This document shows, in pieces, positions 31,650-44,300 of a stretch of DNA of 64,000 nt; the first letter of the stretch is position 1, and every line of letters begins with the position of its first letter. The notes below the pieces were generated by a model. That model worked only from the letters and a program-made list of their open reading frames with translations, was not told the DNA's origin and did not search any database. Source of the DNA: Trichuris trichiura (lineage: Eukaryota; Nematoda; Enoplea; Trichinellida; Trichuridae); the NCBI GenBank assembly GCA_037903355.1, contig JBAJFE010000011.1, positions 2,613,001-2,677,000 of the forward strand. Reading direction: 5' to 3'. A program made the position numbers and the translations under genes.

Positions 31650-33320
31650 CTACGAATTTTCACTTAAAGCGCTGGCCAATTCCGGCACTCTTGACAGATT
31701 ATGAATGATAGCAAAGGCATAACTCTGTTGGCCAATGTCTTCTGCGCTGTTTGCACTGCAATTGCCACGAATAAGCATATATTAATTTTCCTTACGAAAA
31801 AATACCACTTCAGAAGCTCAGGGATCAATTCCTTGTACGTCTTAATTTCTGAATCGTTAATAATGCGCGTAAAGTTCACTAAGGCAGCTAGCGTGGCCAG
31901 CGTTAGTTGCGCTTCCTTTTCCTGCAGTTTCATAAGGCTTATCAACTTCGGTAAATACGCCTAAAATGGCATACCCAAACGCGCATTTGCGGCGCAACTT
32001 CAAAACAGACCGAACTTACGACCATTCTAACGTGAAGATCATTGTTCGCTGCCATATCGCCAATGCAGTGAAGTAAAGCATACGCAACTGGACCTGAGCT
32101 CGGCAAATGGTCAACCATTACAGTGAGTTCATCAAAAACACCACAATTGCTGAGTACGGTCTGCCAAATAAAAGAAAATAAAGTTCTAATGAGCTTACTG
32201 TCAGTTCGTACCTGCCTATAAACTATTTGAATTTGAATGTTTGAATTTAAAAAATACTGCCGTCTTTGCCAGACGAACAAGTAACAGGGCAGCAACTTAC
32301 CCTGTTTTTCTCTGTGCAGGCTGCAGCTTGAATTATGATTAGCGATCTAATAACCAGATTGCTGTCGGCGTCTTTTAAGAATTCAGCCAGCATACGCCCT
32401 TGATCCATAGTTATGTCGAACGGATGACCATCGGCATTCTTCTTCACCATGTTGCAAAGTGAATTCAATACATCGAGCTGCGCCTTCTTCGAGTCCGCAC
32501 TATTGCCAACCAGTTGATCAAGAGTTGCTAATTCTTCATCGTCTGCGGTTGTTAAAGAAAGGGATCCAAGGATGGCTGTAGTCCCCTGCGGCACATTTGT
32601 TTCCGCCCGATTTACAGAAGCAGATTGAATAGCACCTGTTGATGCAGCACCATTTGTCACTTTACCAAAAACAGGCATACCATTCTTCACACACGCATGT
32701 TCAACTGATCGTTCCTTCTCTGTTTCACTTTTGGCTATAATAACAAATAGAAATGAGCGCCATAAACGGTTGCTACTCTATCCCAACGTGTCTTAACACA
32801 GGCTATATTAGAGGAGAACCTAAGCGGATTCAGAGGTCAAAACATGTAAGAAGGAATCGTATACAAACATCAACTAAAAAAGCAGAGAATTACAAGTTTA
32901 AAAGGCTGGAAACCGGTCTCAGAATAAAGCCATGCAAGCAGAGCGAAAAAGCAGCGGGCAGAAAGGATGTACTACTAAAAGCAACACCTCAAGCGCGTAG
33001 AATTAAAATTTAAGAAGTCCCAGTGCGGCGCAGAATTTACATAATGCAGATTAAAATAAAAGCTGCCAATTGAACTTTATTTGAATACCCCCTACAGTAA
33101 TTAAAAGAATGCAGGTTTTAACTTCCTATGGATTGAGACACAAAGGCGTCCGGGAAGCTGAAAAATAAGTCATATGCGCGTAAGTGCACAACACTATTGA
33201 AAGCGTACTGTTTTCGACTTCTTTCTTTTGCCTCCATAAAAAATAAACGATCGATAAGCCAGCAAACATGACAACTGCTGCTAATCGAATCAATTCCGGA
33301 GAAGGGCTTTCGGATGGCAT
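31650..33320 (-). CDS. Membrane-anchored armadillo-like protein, paralogue 1
   Basis: Five exons: 33320-33209, 32734-32301, 32160-32020, 31960-31806 and 31755-31650. They encode 315 residues. The first exon encodes a short N-tail and one transmembrane helix (LIRLAAVVMFAGLSIVYFLW) followed by RQKKE. A low-complexity linker follows, then helical repeats (VIRSLIIIQAAACTEKNRT, ALLHCIGDMAANNDLHVRM, LATLAALVNFTRIINDSE). A short N-terminal anchor plus basic stop-transfer followed by armadillo-like helices is the architecture of ARMC10/ARMCX proteins, which sit on the mitochondrial outer membrane. Orthology is tentative. The exon lengths match paralogue 2 (112, 434, 141, 155 versus 152, 106 versus 109 nt). 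Confidence 0.75.
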
Positions 33321-34515
33321 CAATTCTAGCTTTAACACTGTAGCCTGGCTCGCGGTCGCAAGTCAAGAAAGCTGAATACAAGAAATCGCATACACCAACT
33401 GTAATTAATGATTAACAGGTTTACTGTTAGGCTTAAAAAGATAAGAAGGTTCATTTTGGGTGACTGAAAATATAGAACTAGTTTTGACGCACGAAAATGA
33501 CTTTAGACGGAACTGTTTTTTATTGGTCAGAATCCATGAAGCCTTTAACAGCTATTGAAGTGTTCAGTTGTGCTTCGCAAAAGTTTTGTGCATTTTCATA
33601 AGTAAAAGACGGTTCGATCAGTAAAATAAAAACTGCGAAACTTATATTAACCATTAGATTTATCCAATTTAAAAACAGAATAGCAAGAATAAATGACTTC
33701 TTGATCTTTACGGACGTGTTTTTCGTTTCACGATGGAATGCAAAGCGGGCAATAGACGGGTGGACATTTTCGTGAAAAGCCCAACAAAAGTGTACAAATG
33801 ATTTTGCCCAAACCGACACGACTGATACAGTAGCTATTTTGACTTAGATCAAATTTGTACGTTTAAGCTTAAAAGCTTAATATCAGGAGGGTGTCTCAGA
33901 AGTGGCAGTAACAAACTGTTCGCTTATCTATACGAAGTATGACAGCTTTTAAATTATCATTCGCGGAATAAAAATTGTACGAAGGCATCTTTATGCAAAT
34001 TCAACTGACATGCTTACTGTTCACTTACCTTCGCGGAATATTCTGTTTTAATTGACGCCAGAATGGTGATATGACGAAATGGAAAAAAACAGCATTGGTG
34101 CTTCAGCCACACCAATTGAAACAGGACTACAGTAGGTAAAGGAATGAAGGTACTGACTATGCCTCCTTACGCATGAAGTAGCGCTGCTCTGCGCTCTTTA
34201 ATTCATGGCTTTTTATCGCAATGTGAATGCTACTTCCACCGTATAGAGCAATGATGACTAGCAATGAAAAACCGTCACTAAGTAGTGGGCATTTTCGTTC
34301 ACCCAGAAATTTATTTAAAAACCATGCAAACGCCGTAGCGACACTAAAATAAGACTAAACCTAGCTTGCAAGTTTTTTGCATAATAACAAAAGGTGAACG
34401 AGATGTGCTACCATCTAGCAAATGACTAGCTACATTAAATATACCAGAAAATATAAATGAGCAAATGCAGCATGCTCATGTTTGGTCTGTTCGCTAACCA
34501 CCAATGCACTGTCCG
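33321..34515. other. Spacer between the armadillo-like paralogues
   Basis: Contains minus-strand open frames with hydrophobic segments (33819-33520; and about 34380-34160 ending in LKSAEQRYFMRKEA) but no complete gene could be built. A block around 34150 (AGTACCTTCATTCCT on the minus strand) also occurs in intron 1 of paralogue 2 near 36255, consistent with duplicated non-coding DNA. Confidence 0.4.
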
Positions 34516-36687
34516 CTATTTAGGAAATTCACCTAATGCACTGGCTAATTTCGGCACCTTCGACAAGTTATGCATTATTGCAAAAGCGTAACTCTGCTGG
34601 CCTAAGTCGTCCTCGCAGTTGGCGCTATAACTGACTCGATAAAGTAAATAAAAATGCAGCATTTGAAAAACCACCATTTCAGTAGCTCTGGAATCAGCTC
34701 TTTGTACACTCCAACTTCCGAATTGTTAATAATGCGCGTAAAGTTCACCAGGGCGGCTAGCGTAGCTAGCTTTAGTTGTGTTTCCTTCTTCAACTTCAGT
34801 AAACTTATTAATTTTCGCAAATGAACCTAAATTGGCGTATGAACATTTGCACCTGCAGCTTAACTTTAAAAAAAAACAAACTTACGACCAGCTTGCTGTG
34901 AAGGTCATTGTTTGCTGCCAAATTGCCAATGCAATACAGTAAAGTAGGCCCGATCGGGCCTGGACAGGGCAACTGATTTAGCATCAAAGTCAGCTGATCA
35001 AGAATGCCACAGTTGCACAGAATGGTCTGTCAAAAAGAAGAAAATGGAGTTCTAAAAAACTTACTGCATAATTTGTACATGACTATCAATTATTTGAATT
35101 TCGTTTCTGATGCGATAAAAACAAGACAACAAAATAATGGACAAAACGCAATAGTGTGGAGGGCAATTCTACATAGCTTTAAAAATAATGAACGATCAGA
35201 GAAATGATAATAGGAAGCAGTTTAGATGTTGAGAATAAATCTTCAAAGGGAGTTCTTTCTTTAGTTAAGTTAACATTATTTTTCGTTGAAGTCTTCGGCT
35301 TCTAAAGATGTGCTGAGCAGCTGTAAATTGAACGCGGCTCATCAAGAGCTTTCGTAGCTAAAAGATGACACAAAGTTTGTAAGGCTCAGAAAGAGCCTGC
35401 CTAAAGGAAAACTTTCATCTGCTCTTACAATGTCTGAAGATGTAGTTACCCTGTTCTCCTCAGTGCATGCTGCCGCCTGAATAACGACTAATGACTTGAT
35501 GGCGACGTTTTTGTCGTCGTCCTTCAACAGCTCAACCATTGCGATTCCCTGCTCCAAGCTTATGCTGAACGGTTGGTCGTCAGCATTCTTGTTAACTTTT
35601 TCACAAAGAGAATCCAACAAATTAATCATTCGCTTTCTTGTATCCGCGTCATAGTTGGCCAATTTAGCAGCACCAGTTAGATCTTCTTCACGTGCAGTTT
35701 TTAGGGAACTGGCGAAAAGAGGGCTCGAGTTCCTTTCGCCTTTTGCGGCATTTGGAGAAGTGGATTGAAAAGCACCGCTTGATGCGCCATCTTTCCTCAT
35801 TCCTTTAGAAATAGGCGGAACATCTTTCTCAAATTCTTCTCCGGCCGACCAGTCTTTCTCTTTTGCTTTTCGATCTATATTTTCTAAAAAAAATATAACA
35901 ATAACCGACAAATTGAAAGAACAGACAAAAACAAACGCCATAAGCTATAAACGAAAATGTTACGCTGCTCCAATCTATATTAGTCAATCTACGTAACGAT
36001 CTTAAGAACTTTTGAATTGTGAACTTGACTGTTAGAAGTAAACGAATTCAAAGCTCAAAACCGTATGAAAAATATAAACGAACGAAATAGTGATATAAAC
36101 ATTAGCTGAATTAGCTACTCAAATGCGTCAACAGCAATGAAGTGAGGGAGTAAGTTTAGGTGATTTGCTAACCAGTTCAAACATTGTACAGGTGACGCAG
36201 CGAAATGCAAATAATTAGTGCTGCTAAATTTGAAAGATTCCCCTACAGTACTCACAGGTATGAAGGTACTAACAAAGCAGCCTAGCAAGATCAAATCGTA
36301 AAAGAATTTAAACCCGTCAGTAAAGAAGGACAGCGAAAATTTAGTTAAAATATAAACTTCAGCGCGAGATTCTAAGTTACTTTGCGTCAGAAAGTATTCG
36401 TACAAATAAAAGACTATCTAAAGTAAATGGAGGCGACACTATCAGCAGAAAAAGCAAAACTGAACGACGGAAAGGGCAGTATCACGATGGATTTATAGAA
36501 ACGCGCAAGTGAGTGCAAGATTCAAGGATAGCGCTGACCGTAGGCCTAACAGTAAAAAAAAGATTTACCGCTTACCGTCTTTGGTCTTTTTCTTTTGCCT
36601 ACATACAATATAAGCGAGCAGCACGCTTCCGAAGGCTAGCAGCGCACCTAGCCGAATCAAATCAGAAGAGGCGCTCTGGAACGTCAT
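34516..36687 (-). CDS. Membrane-anchored armadillo-like protein, paralogue 2
   Basis: Five exons: 36687-36576, 35883-35450, 35026-34886, 34826-34675 and 34624-34516, encoding 315 residues. The anchor exon gives MTFQSASSDLIRLGALLAFG, then SVLLAYIVC and RQKKK. The armadillo-like part (IKSLVVIQAAACTEENR, LLYCIGNLAANNDLHSKL, LATLAALVNFTRIINNSE) is collinear with paralogue 1, while the linker after the membrane helix is divergent and richer in Lys and Asp. All splice phases equal those of paralogue 1 (1, 0, 0, 2). The gene lies immediately upstream in the same orientation, a tandem duplication. Function is inferred only from architecture (ARMC10/ARMCX-like). Confidence 0.75.
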
Positions 36688-37285
36688 TGGTTAACTTCGA
36701 AACAAGCCGCAATACTCGCACTCATTTGTCAACAGTGACAAATGTGGTAAAAACCAATCGACCGTAATTAATGATTAGCAGGTTCAGACACTGTATCTTA
36801 AAGTATAATAAAGTTCCAAGCCAACGATGTAGACAGCAACGACATTTTAAAAGCGTAAAATTCCCGTTCTAAGCGAAGTCAAAAATTGTTTGTACGATGC
36901 TTTGTAAGGGGTCCTTAGGATATTACATTTGAAGTTTATCGTAAGTGAAGCGCAGGTTCGCTACATTTGCAAGTAAACGTGCAGAGCTTCCCAACAAAGC
37001 AGTCGAAAACTTTGAGAGGCTATTGCATTGCGCCGAGGATATGGTTTGTTTTTTTAATTCCGAATATATCACACTTTCGCTTAAGTGTAAGCAAGTAACG
37101 CACTACACGGATCCCATAACATCAACAAAATAACGCGCTAGAGGAGCAGTAAGTTGAAAGTAGTAAGAATTACGACAGACCTATTTTTACACTTTTATGT
37201 TGACAGGTACGAAGCTACAATAGTCACACAGACTTGACCACCATATCAACCGCAGTAGTACGCGTAACGTCAACTGGGTGGGCAG

Positions 37286-38843
37286 TTAAATAAGTTCCTT
37301 TTCAACCGGACAAAATATATTAAAGACGTTTAGAAGGATGGAATGAGCTACTTCTTGTTTTGCTTTTTTTTTGCTGAGGCCACAGCCGATGTACTCTTCG
37401 TCGTCAAACTTGGCGAATGCGCGAAAACCCTGACCGGATGGATCAACATCAAAACCGGTATACTCTACTGGAGTTTGTCCCTGAGAAACGAGAACTTCGT
37501 TCAGCAACTGACACGGAGTTTTCGTTTGCAAATCCTTTGGCATCACTAGCGGTGAACTATACTCGCAATCTTCGTAGTCAACGTGGAAAATTTCTTTCAA
37601 AGCCTTCATCGACGCTAACGTACGAACTTTCCTCTTCGTTCCAACAGCTTCGAAGCTTTCGTCGCCAACCTAATGATAACAACAATACAATGTGGATTAC
37701 GTGTACTGCTATCGATAACAACAACATTTACAGATAGTATTCGTGAAAAGTAGCAAAAAGTCATAAGATACTCACTTGACAGATAACCTTCATTTGACCA
37801 GGATGATCGGACGATTTTTCTAATGAAAATTTTACAGGTATACGCTTTTGACCACAAAGTTTCATTAAGGCATTTGGGGCGGTTAAACCTAAGACTGCTG
37901 CTCTGTTACGTTCGCTTTCGCATTTCTCCAACCAAACAGGCTCAACCTTGAGCAATTCAAGTAATGCCTATTTTTTTTAAAAAAAATGCTCTAAAGATCA
38001 CGCAATAACGATCGAAAAGGATATACCTTTTCGGCTGCTAAGTTTTTCGCTCTTTTACGTCCGTCACTTATGGCTTCAACGGAATTTTCGCCAATGGTAA
38101 GTTTACAAGAGACTTTACCGTCGTCCAACTTTGTCAGTTCAAATACAGGCAGATTACCATTACCGATCCGTTGACAAAGTTCAACTAGCAATTGACATGG
38201 TGGTTTGTTGCCTAATCCACTTGTTGGCAACAAATACTTTTTATCTTTGCTTGTAAGTGTCTCTTGCTCGTTGCCACTTTGTTCCACCTCCAACAGTGTT
38301 TGTTGACTTGAAAATTCATTCGCGGAAGTTGTAACATTCGAAGCTGCTGTTGCTTCGTCGCTTACGCGATTTAGAAATTTGAAATCGTCGGGAAGAAATC
38401 TGGCGAGAACACTTTCGGCCATTGAATGCTTAGATGTCTGTTTGCTCCGACCTTTTCCATGGAACATTTCGCCCATAACCATAACAGAACTAACGTAGGT
38501 AATGTTCCCTTCGTCGCAGATTGGTTGAATGGTCAGTTGCTTAGCCGACGTTGGAAATACCTCGCAGAAATACATGAAAGGAGTTTTCTTCGCCAGATTT
38601 CCCCTTTTCCTTTTTATTCCCGATTCCGCTAGCGGGATGAATTCGCCTTCCATTTTCCGTTTTCCATCAAAACTCGTATCAACGTAAGCATCATGCTCTA
38701 ACAAGTTCACATAAGGAGACTGCAGTTGGCCCGAGAACCAATCGTAACAAGGTGGGACATCAAACAACTGTTGGTTGAAAAAATACCGCGCTTTCTTTGG
38801 ATTTTCCATCGTCAACTTCGTAATGACGCAAAGTAGTGGATGT
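37286..38843 (-). CDS. Protein with four double-stranded RNA-binding domains
   Basis: Three coding exons, 38809 (ATG)-38027, 37967-37776 and 37669-37286, all in phase 0; the first exon begins at an acceptor at 38843. The 452-residue protein has four dsRBD-like units: about 74-140 (KTPFMYFCEV; KQTSKHSMAESVLARF), 202-268 (KPPCQLLVELC; RKRAKNLAAEKALLELL), 288-347 (TAPNALMKLC; KRKVRTLASMKAL) and 375-440 (KTPCQLLNEV; KKKAKQEVAHSIL). Units 2 to 4 keep the basic K-K/R-A-K helix-2 start that contacts dsRNA; unit 1 has KGRSKQTSKHSM. No deaminase, DZF or kinase domain follows before the TAA, so it is not an ADAR or ILF3. It may be a Staufen-like or RNAi-linked adaptor. Translation could start upstream of 38809 if another coding exon exists. 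Confidence 0.8.
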
Positions 38844-39124
38844 CTGCAATGCATAATACTTCAGCAGGCAATGGTTTGCAAAAAACAATAATTTCGCGCC
38901 TTCAAACGCAACACAAATAAGGAATGATAAGGAAATAACAGTCACCCCGACGCTGGACGTTACGGTCATTTTTAAAAAATTCAAAACTGGGCTTCCCTAC
39001 AAGCATACAGGAGTAAGGAAATGGCAGCTGACAGACAAAAAAGAAAAAACTTTAAAAACTTCAAACTCTCGTTTTAAAACCATGGAAAGCGATCGAAGAT
39101 GAATAGTACCCCACACACTACACA

Positions 39125-39197
39125 TAATCTCATCGCTGAAGACGGATCGCGAAAGACCCGAAAGCTCCGGAGATAGTTTTTTCATTTAACGGGACAC
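39125..39197 (-). repeat. Solo terminus of the Penelope-like family
   Basis: CTGAAGACGGATC..GACCCGAAAGCTCCGGAG..TTTAACGGGAC on the plus strand matches the outer part of the inverted repeats at 3603-3751 and 4333-4481. No partner end is seen nearby. Confidence 0.7.
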
Positions 39198-41330
39198 TGC
39201 TACCGTGATAAAGACATTGAAATACGAAGACTGGGCTTTCATTTTAAAAAAAAGATGCATGCCATGTCAGGTCCTTACGCACAGTGCATGACAAGCGCCC
39301 TAACGCCGAAGTATGAACTATACAACAGTAAATACGGATTAGTTACAAGTTAAAAAGAGTTTGTCGATTTAAGAGTCTCGGATATGCCAAGCTGCCTTTA
39401 CTAGTAATTGTCCCCGCAAATTCGTATGTTACGTGCTCGAAACAAACTCAAGCTAAGCAAAATAAAGACGAACGTAAGCTGACACATCGATGGTGCTTCG
39501 AATAATTTACGCTTCCCGAATGGGAGCCTTGCATGCCTTAACCGGAAGCAGAGAAACGCAACTAGCGACTACCTTCGTTTTAACAGATTCGCGGATAGTT
39601 TGCGCTTCTCAGCAAGCAAATTACGAGCTTCCATCACTGAACAAAAATGGCTCATTTCAGTGGTCAGGCAAATGGCTACGCCAAAGCCCGAAAAGTGAGT
39701 TATAGCAATTAGTAATAATTTTAGTAATCTTTAAATTATGCCGAAAACGGAGGAAGCTTAATATAACGACAAAAAAACTGGGAAAATCTTCTTACCAAAC
39801 AACTTGCCTACCGTCAGACAAAAATCGTATACGCAGGTTCGACTAAGAAAGCATGCGGTAGTTACATACATGTCAAGTTTTCACGATACAAACAAAGAAA
39901 AATTTTACATTTTAGCTATTTCTTGCCTGCTAAAAGTTTCTTGTAAAACAAAAGAGAGTAACCGGGAACAGAGCAAGAGTTGACTGATTATCACCGTATT
40001 CTTAAAAAATAGCCCATTAGTATTTTTAGAATATGCAGACAAGTAGTTCGAATGTTATTCTTTAAGAAACCGCTTGCAGGACCTTGTCTGAACTACGCGA
40101 GGCCAACAAAACCGTCAAATGTATTGAACAGTGAACACAAGCACGCAAAAGCAACTGTTCGCTTGCGTTAGCTACTGGACAGTAAGTGAATTTGACGCAG
40201 CAGATTATTAAGTTCTTTTTTGAACGATAAGCGGTAAGCAAATTTCAATCGTAGCATACTGTAACGAGTAGTAGTATAAGCAGGTTACATTTGGAAAATA
40301 AATAAAATTTAAACGCAAAACAATATATACAGGTTTAGGAGACATTATTTTCATTTAGGAAAAAATAATTAGCGACAAATTTCATTCGCCTTAAAAATTG
40401 CCGATTCAACGAATTACTAACAGACGTGGAGAATTTCAGCGAATCAAAGCGGTAGTAATCGCATGCTGATAAGAGCGATTGCAAGAATCGATTTCCCGCT
40501 GAGAAACGGAGAAATTAAAGATACGTTTATTTGATAGGAAATAACGAAACAAAGAAAATACACCGCGCGTAAGTAGTGCAAATCGCACAGTGAAAAAGTT
40601 AGCATTGGTTCGTCGCTAGAAACTTGCCGGTTCTCTTCGCTTGCTTGAGCACGGTAAGAAAATAATGATAACACGTAGAATGTTCGTTGCTCGAACGAGA
40701 TAACACGTTTTCCCACAAGAGGAGCTACTTTAGCGAAGAGTTCCAAAATAAGAATGTGTGCACACAAATGGTCACTCGCAACGTTTTCGCGACTGCGGCA
40801 CAATCTGCATACACTGAATTACAACGTATAAGACAAGATGGTGATGGCGATGATGGCGTGGTGCTCGAAACGTTGGGGAAAACAACTGCTAAATGGGGAA
40901 ATGATCGCACGTTGAAATAGCAAAACAGTGACGATGGTATTTGCGCCGTATGTCCGCGCGGCAACTGGAGCGGATCGAAATTCGTTCGAACTTACAAAAT
41001 ATAACATTGTCGCTAAACGATGTGAGGACCAAACAAACGCCTGCAACAATGCGGACAGAAATAGTCGAATGCAGACGACTCAATTGAAAACAGCGTTTAA
41101 AAACGGCGAAAAAAGAAAATGCGAAATGAATGAACTTTTGTGGCTGTCAAACGACTATCCCCACGCGAGTCACACGGTGGAGTGGTAAAAAGCGGGAAAA
41201 ACGAGCGATAACTTATTGAAATAAAAACTGAAAAGGGGTCGTCTACATGATGCGCCGAAAATGTTGCTTGGCGACACGCCTTCTACGTACACACAAAGAA
41301 GACGTGTTGTAAAGTAGTATGCCGTCAACT
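39198..41330. other. Intergenic or muscleblind 3' region
   Basis: No supported gene. Part of it may be 3' UTR of muscleblind, whose last coding exon ends at 41331. Confidence 0.45.
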
Positions 41331-44300
41331 TCAATAGGGCAAATAAGGGACGAACCGATCGGCCAATACCTCTGCTGTGTCGCCAATTCGACCTTCACCT
41401 TCGGCAAGTTCGTTATGGGCGCGTCTGCATCGGTAGTTCGAGGAAGTAGCGCCCTCTTCAGTTGAAATTGCCGCATGAGCAGATTGAATGTTGCCCTCTC
41501 TGTGTTGAGCTTGAAGATAGGACGTGTTGCTTGGCACTACGGAGCAAAGTTGCTCCGGATTCAGTGCAGCTTGGGCAACCAAAGGGCTAACGTGAACCAG
41601 CTGGCTGAGAGCAGACTGGGAATAAACAGGCGGATTCAACAGGCACGGAACGGATGGCAAAGCGACTGTATTTGTTGCCGCCAAGCCGGAAAGATTTAAA
41701 ATGCCAAAATTCGGGTAACATGATTGCAGCGACTGGGACAAATGCGCCAAAGCACCGGCTGACGCTGACTGCAACGCTTCAACTATGGGTGGATGGAATT
41801 GCGTACACGTTGGAAGGATACATTTTCCCTTGGTGAAATCTCGGCACACGGTAACTTTAAAATCTTCGCTAACGTCAACATTATCTTAAAAAGAAAAAAA
41901 AACCAACTTTCGGCGCTTCACAATTCATCTTTGCGTCAAAACAAAAAGCCATTCCACTAACCTTGATTCAAATGTACATATCGACAGCTGGTACGAAGAC
42001 AGCGACCTTGCCTAAAATCGCGGCAAACTGGAAGGGTGTCCAGCAACTAAAAAAACACACAATTCCAAGCGTATAAAGCGAAACATCAAAATGGCGGCAA
42101 AAGGAAGTGAACAGCAAGAAACGCGTAAAGCTGCTGGCACGAGCATGGCATGCCGTGTTAGCGTCCGTTCCGTCGGCAACGTGCAGCGCATTTTTAAAAG
42201 CTAAGATGGGATATACTGCTGGTTTTACAAGTGTTCAACATATCTTTACCTAGGCTAAGCGAATTCGTATTGGTCTGCTTTAAATCATGTTAGAATACAC
42301 CCGCTAAACTGTAGATGCCTAAGGCAGACTAGGGCAACTTTACCTTTCCAGACTCGTCAAAATACTCAACCGAGGAAGAATTCATAGGCATGCGGCGTGC
42401 CAACAATGGAGAGGTGATCGAGCCGACAGCATTCGGCGGTGAACAGCTTCTAGCAGCCGCAGTGGCAGCCGTTGAAACAGAAGTTAACGACGATGATGAA
42501 ACTAAACAGAAAACGAGAGACGACCGTAAAACATGCGACGTACCAACACCGGATACAAGCGACTATCAACAAAACCAACAACTCTCTCAAATGTTAGTAG
42601 TACTTTTCACTTTTAAAGCTAAAAGCTGACAATGATGTCAATGCCAACAACTTGTAAGCAAGAAGCTACGCTCATTCTGTGAGCATCCAACGAACGAACG
42701 AAGGAACAATACACACATACATACTACTAGAGCTTGCTTGTACTGAAAAGGCAAAACATCGACGTCCACGTTGGGATACTTACACGTGACCGGTACGTAG
42801 GAAGCTTGAAGGCCTGGAATGGCCGCAAATTGTGGATAATGAAACGCCGTACCAACGGCCGCCGTGTTCGGAGTAACAGGTTGGAACACCGGCACGCCGC
42901 CTTTATCGTATGCGGTTCGTTTGTTCTGCATAACCTGCAAAGTTACGCAAGTTTGGAACGAAACTAAACCGCACGCAGCTCTGGTCGGTTTTCCGCATTC
43001 TTACGCTCTCTCTCTCTTTCGCTTGTCCCCCGGATGTCAGGCCAACCGTAGACAAGGACCCAAATCTCCAATTGAAACATAAATAAACTCGAACAACCAA
43101 TTAAACGTATTTAAAAATTGACAATCCATCAAAGCAAGGCAAAGCGAGTGGACGTGTTTGCATTTTGCCACCTTAAGACGCAACTAACCCCAAAAATAAA
43201 GTTGAACTGAATGATTTATTATTAATGCTAATTAAGCCATACACGATAGGCTGACAAAGTTGAACAGAGCAAAAGAGAGATTACTACGTCATCTATTCAC
43301 TCTCGAAAACCAACTGGTTAGCATCGGGTAACTAGAGAATGGTGCTGCTTTAATTTTACCACCGAACTTCTTGGCGGGTCTCGTAAGAAGGTCAAAACGC
43401 GGTCTGCAATACTTGCTGAAAAACGCGCCGAATTCCACTACAAAACAATGATTGAAAGAATTTATACAGGCGGTTATTTCCCGCCTAACAAAAGTATGCA
43501 ACTTTGTTCTTAATTAGCATTCGTACTGTTAACGAACAAATTTTTTGGAAATTACGTTACAATGGCTTTTCCGGGAGCTTGCGGGTTGTCTAAGCGCATT
43601 CTGTTATGTTGGAAACTCGGAAAAGGTGAAAACAAAGCGGATAGAGACCATCAAGCGTCAACTTGCAATTACGCGCTGTGGAAAAGAAAAGCATGCAAAA
43701 AAGTTGACTGGCTGAATTGCAGTGCATAGCAGCAGACCGTCAAGACATGTGTTAAAAGGCAACTACTTCTGGCCAAACTTGTCCGTTGAGACTTTGGGGT
43801 CAACCTAGTCTACGATGAGGCCTAGACAACCGAGGGATTCTCCGCACACCGGTTACGGTCAAGAACAATAACAACATCACGTATACAACAAGCAAAACAA
43901 GCAGAGGCAAAAAAGAAGAAAAGCACACAGAAAGAAGATACCACCGCAGCCAGCAACAGAGAACTGTTCGCAGCGGGCGCCGCCATGTCAACTTCCAAGG
44001 CTCTTTTCTTTGACGCTACGAACGGTACGGAGCCACCGGAAGTGTTACCAACAACATTGGCAATTGACATCGACTGAAACGAGCAACCGAATGGCAACAG
44101 CGCAAAGCAGCAGTAGTAAATACAAGTAGTAAAATAGTATAAGCAAATTAACAACAACATCAACATTAAATATAGACAATATGTTATGTATACATAGACA
44201 TATATGCCGCAGCCGTAAGTCAGTAAGAATAGTGGAAACAGCAGTAGCATACAGAGCAGGCAATACGGTAAACAACAAATAAGAAGAAGGCAACACGCGT

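Noticed and set aside
33520..33819. 99-codon minus-strand frame with one predicted membrane helix
   Set aside because: It has no conserved features, and the hydrophobic part coincides with a possible short intron (GTAAAG..TTTCGCAG).
36115..36405. 96-codon minus-strand frame with a hydrophobic segment
   Set aside because: It lies in intron 1 of the second armadillo-like paralogue and its frame cannot be joined to flanking exons in phase.
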